DNA of 64,000 nt from Marmoricola sp. URHB0036. GTDB lineage: Bacteria > Actinomycetota > Actinomycetes > Propionibacteriales > Nocardioidaceae. Under the pieces are notes generated by a model that saw only the letters and a list, made by a program, of their open reading frames with translations, searched no databases and was not told the origin of the DNA. Location: positions 62,001 to 126,000 of the forward strand of contig NZ_KE384490.1 in NCBI RefSeq assembly GCF_000426045.1, given 5' to 3'. Position 1 is the first letter of the stretch. Each line of letters opens with the position of its first letter. The position numbers were made by a program, and so were the translations under genes. Shown here piece after piece: positions 62,393 through 64,000 of the stretch.

Positions 62393-63013
62393 TCAGGCGG
62401 CCAGGTAGGTCGACTCGGCGGCCAGCCGGCTGATCCGTGCCCAGTCGCCCTGGGCGATCGCGTCCGTCGGTGTCAGCCAGCTGCCGCCGACGCAGCCGAC
62501 GTTGGCCAGGCAGAGGTACGACGGTGCGCTGTCCGGGGTGATCCCGCCCGTGGGGCAGAACCTGGCCTGGGGCAGCGGAGCACCGGCCGCCTTGAGGAAG
62601 GCAGATCCGCCGGAGGCCTCGGCCGGGAAGAACTTCAGTTCCCGGTAGCCGAGCTCGAGCAGTCGGATGACCTCGCTGACCGTGGCGGCGCCGGGCAGGT
62701 GTGGCAGCCCGGTCTCCTGCATGGAGGCGGCCAGCTCGTCCGTCGTACCGGGGGAGACCAGGAACTGCGCGCCCGCGGAGAGCGCCTGCTTGGCCTGCTC
62801 GGGTACGACGATCGTGCCCGCCCCGACGAGGATGTCGGGCACGTTGCTCGCGATCTGCTCGATGCAGTCCAGCGCCGCAGGCGTGCGCAGGGTCAGCTCG
62901 ATCACGGGCACGCCTCCGTCCACGAGGGCCCGGGCGACGGGAACGGCATGGGCGACGTCGTCGAGCACGACGACGGGGATGACCGGCACGCGGTCGAGCA
63001 ACGACTCAGGCAT
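62393..63013 (-). CDS. eda: KDPG/KHG aldolase
   Basis: About 206 residues from ATG 63013. [32 protein letters not shown] with the Glu/Arg region, and [11 protein letters not shown] with the Schiff-base Lys, then [10 protein letters not shown], are the class I KDPG aldolase pattern. It cleaves 2-keto-3-deoxy-6-phosphogluconate to pyruvate and glyceraldehyde-3-phosphate. Its start lies inside the 3' end of edd (8-base overlap), with GGAGG in the edd coding end as ribosome site. Confidence 0.95.
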   Translation of the reverse strand: MPESLLDRVPVIPVVVLDDVAHAVPVARALVDGGVPVIELTLRTPAALDCIEQIASNVPDILVGAGTIVVPEQAKQALSAGAQFLVSPGTTDELAASMQETGLPHLPGAATVSEVIRLLELGYRELKFFPAEASGGSAFLKAAGAPLPQARFCPTGGITPDSAPSYLCLANVGCVGGSWLTPTDAIAQGDWARISRLAAESTYLAA

Positions 63014-64000
63014 CGAGGTCCTCCACGAAACCGTGGGTCGGGAACACGCTGGCACCCTGGTCGGCCGGGCCGACGTGGGAGCGGAAGGCGGCGAACAGCT
63101 CCCGTCCCGTCCCGAAGACCAGCGAGTCGTCAGCCCGGGCGACGGGCCGGTTCTCTAGGTCGTACGCCGAGACGTGCACGTCGAGCAGGCCGGTGTCGGC
63201 GTCGAGACTGACCAGGTCGCCGTCCTGCACCCGGGCGAGTGGTCCGCCGACCGATGCCTCCGGGGTGAGGTGGATGGCAGCCGGGACCTTGCCCGACGCG
63301 CCCGACATCCGGCCGTCGGTGACGAGCGCGACCCGCTGGCCGCGGTCCTGGAGGACCCCGAGGGCCGGGGTCAGCTTGTGCAGCTCCGGCATCCCGTTGG
63401 CCGCCGGGCCCTGGAAGCGGATCACCGCCACGAAGTCGCCCTCGAGGGAACCGGCCTCGAAGGCACGCAGGAAGTCGGCCTGGTCGTCGAAGACCCGGGC
63501 CGGTGCCTTCACCTGGCGCTGCTCGGCCTTGACCGCCGAGGTCTTGATCACCGCACGGCCGAGGTTGCCGTCGAGCATCCGTAGTCCACCGTCCTTCGCG
63601 AACGGGTCGTCGGCGCCGCGCAGCACGTCGGTGTCGTGGCTGCGCTTGGTGCCCTCCTCCCACGTGAGCTCGGCCTTGTCACCGACGCCGGTCAGGCGGG
63701 CCTCGGTGGTGTAGCGCCACAACCCGTGCCCGGCCACGGTCTCGACGTCGTCGTGCAGCAGCCCGTGCTTGAGCAGCGAGTGCACGGTGAACGCCAGCCC
63801 GCCGGCGGCGTGGAAGTGGTTCACGTCGGCCTTGCCGTTGGGGTACACCCGCGCCATCAGCGGTACGACGGCCGACAGGTCGGCCAGGTCGTCCCAGGTG
63901 AGGGTGATGCCCGCCGCGCGAGCGATGGCGACGAGGTGCACGGTGTGGTTGGTCGAACCACCGGTCGCGAGCAGCGCCACGCAACCGTTGACGATCGCCT
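63006..64000 (-). CDS. edd: Phosphogluconate dehydratase, C-terminal part (5' end off window)
   Basis: The frame is open at the right edge; 331 codons of the C-terminal half are present. [30 protein letters not shown] holds a cysteine ligand of the iron-sulfur cluster, [13 protein letters not shown] and [26 protein letters not shown] follow, as in Edd/IlvD dehydratases. The HFHAAGG segment and the coupled eda gene assign it to Edd rather than IlvD. It converts 6-phosphogluconate to KDPG in the Entner-Doudoroff pathway. Confidence 0.95.
   Translation of the reverse strand, partial: AIVNGCVALLATGGSTNHTVHLVAIARAAGITLTWDDLADLSAVVPLMARVYPNGKADVNHFHAAGGLAFTVHSLLKHGLLHDDVETVAGHGLWRYTTEARLTGVGDKAELTWEEGTKRSHDTDVLRGADDPFAKDGGLRMLDGNLGRAVIKTSAVKAEQRQVKAPARVFDDQADFLRAFEAGSLEGDFVAVIRFQGPAANGMPELHKLTPALGVLQDRGQRVALVTDGRMSGASGKVPAAIHLTPEASVGGPLARVQDGDLVSLDADTGLLDVHVSAYDLENRPVARADDSLVFGTGRELFAAFRSHVGPADQGASVFPTHGFVEDLDA

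Noticed and set aside
1-64000. CRISPR arrays, insertion sequences, rRNA genes and a tmRNA gene
   Set aside because: No regularly spaced short repeats, transposase frames or rRNA-like stretches were seen, and no tmRNA-like sequence was recognised near smpB.

Overview
The window reads as high-GC actinobacterial chromosome. GTG/TTG starts, the actinobacterial families present (DUF4913, XRE-TPR regulator, WYL regulator, DUF6412-like, DUF4386) and gene style suggest a Nocardioides-like member of the Propionibacteriales. That placement is inference; no marker gene fixes the genus.

Bases 1-17,965 are the right part of an integrated conjugative or mobilisable element. Its right edge is a 49-bp 3' fragment of an initiator tRNA-fMet gene (17,917-17,965), the usual scar of tRNA-site integration. 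The intact tRNA and probably the integrase should lie left of the window. Inside are a minus-strand transfer operon (MobF relaxase-helicase, a helical protein of unknown function, a Toprim primase, a VirD4/TraG coupling ATPase, a DUF4913 protein) and a cargo zone: a membrane YobI-like P-loop NTPase cut by the window start, a DUF3892 protein, a secreted membrane-anchored protein, a pentapeptide-repeat protein, a zinc-ribbon/four-helix membrane pair, a YceH-VOC fusion and a DUF4386 protein.

From 18.2 to 37.8 kb lies a catabolic region of unassigned substrate. It has a ribose-type ABC importer (a frameshifted permease, a binding lipoprotein and an unusual ATPase-ATPase-permease fusion), an M24 hydrolase, three MDR dehydrogenases, a PRISE-like reductase, an XRE-cupin regulator, an EboE-like TIM barrel, a ketopantoate-reductase-like enzyme, a GntR/FCD regulator with a VOC enzyme, a 2-oxoacid dehydrogenase E1 (alpha-beta fused) and E2, and a 3-hydroxyisobutyrate-dehydrogenase-like enzyme. 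Two ATGGATCCAT palindromes in the VOC/E1 divergent promoter are probable GntR operators.

At 37.9-39.7 kb an XRE-TPR regulator faces a convergent 40-codon gene for a tiny secreted peptide. Both promoters share sequence blocks. This looks like an RRNPP-type receptor/peptide signalling pair and is the best candidate here for an undescribed system.

The rest (39.8-64 kb) is mostly ordinary chromosome: proline racemase, SulP permease, YidC paralogue, a nuclease-fold lipoprotein, a nickel/cobalt transporter behind a Nur-like box, formate-THF ligase, SmpB, a WYL regulator with a DinB-like protein, a desaturase, an intradiol dioxygenase, a SNF2 helicase, a large PKD surface protein, enoyl-CoA hydratase, a GH16-fold protein, and the Entner-Doudoroff pair eda and edd (edd cut by the window end).
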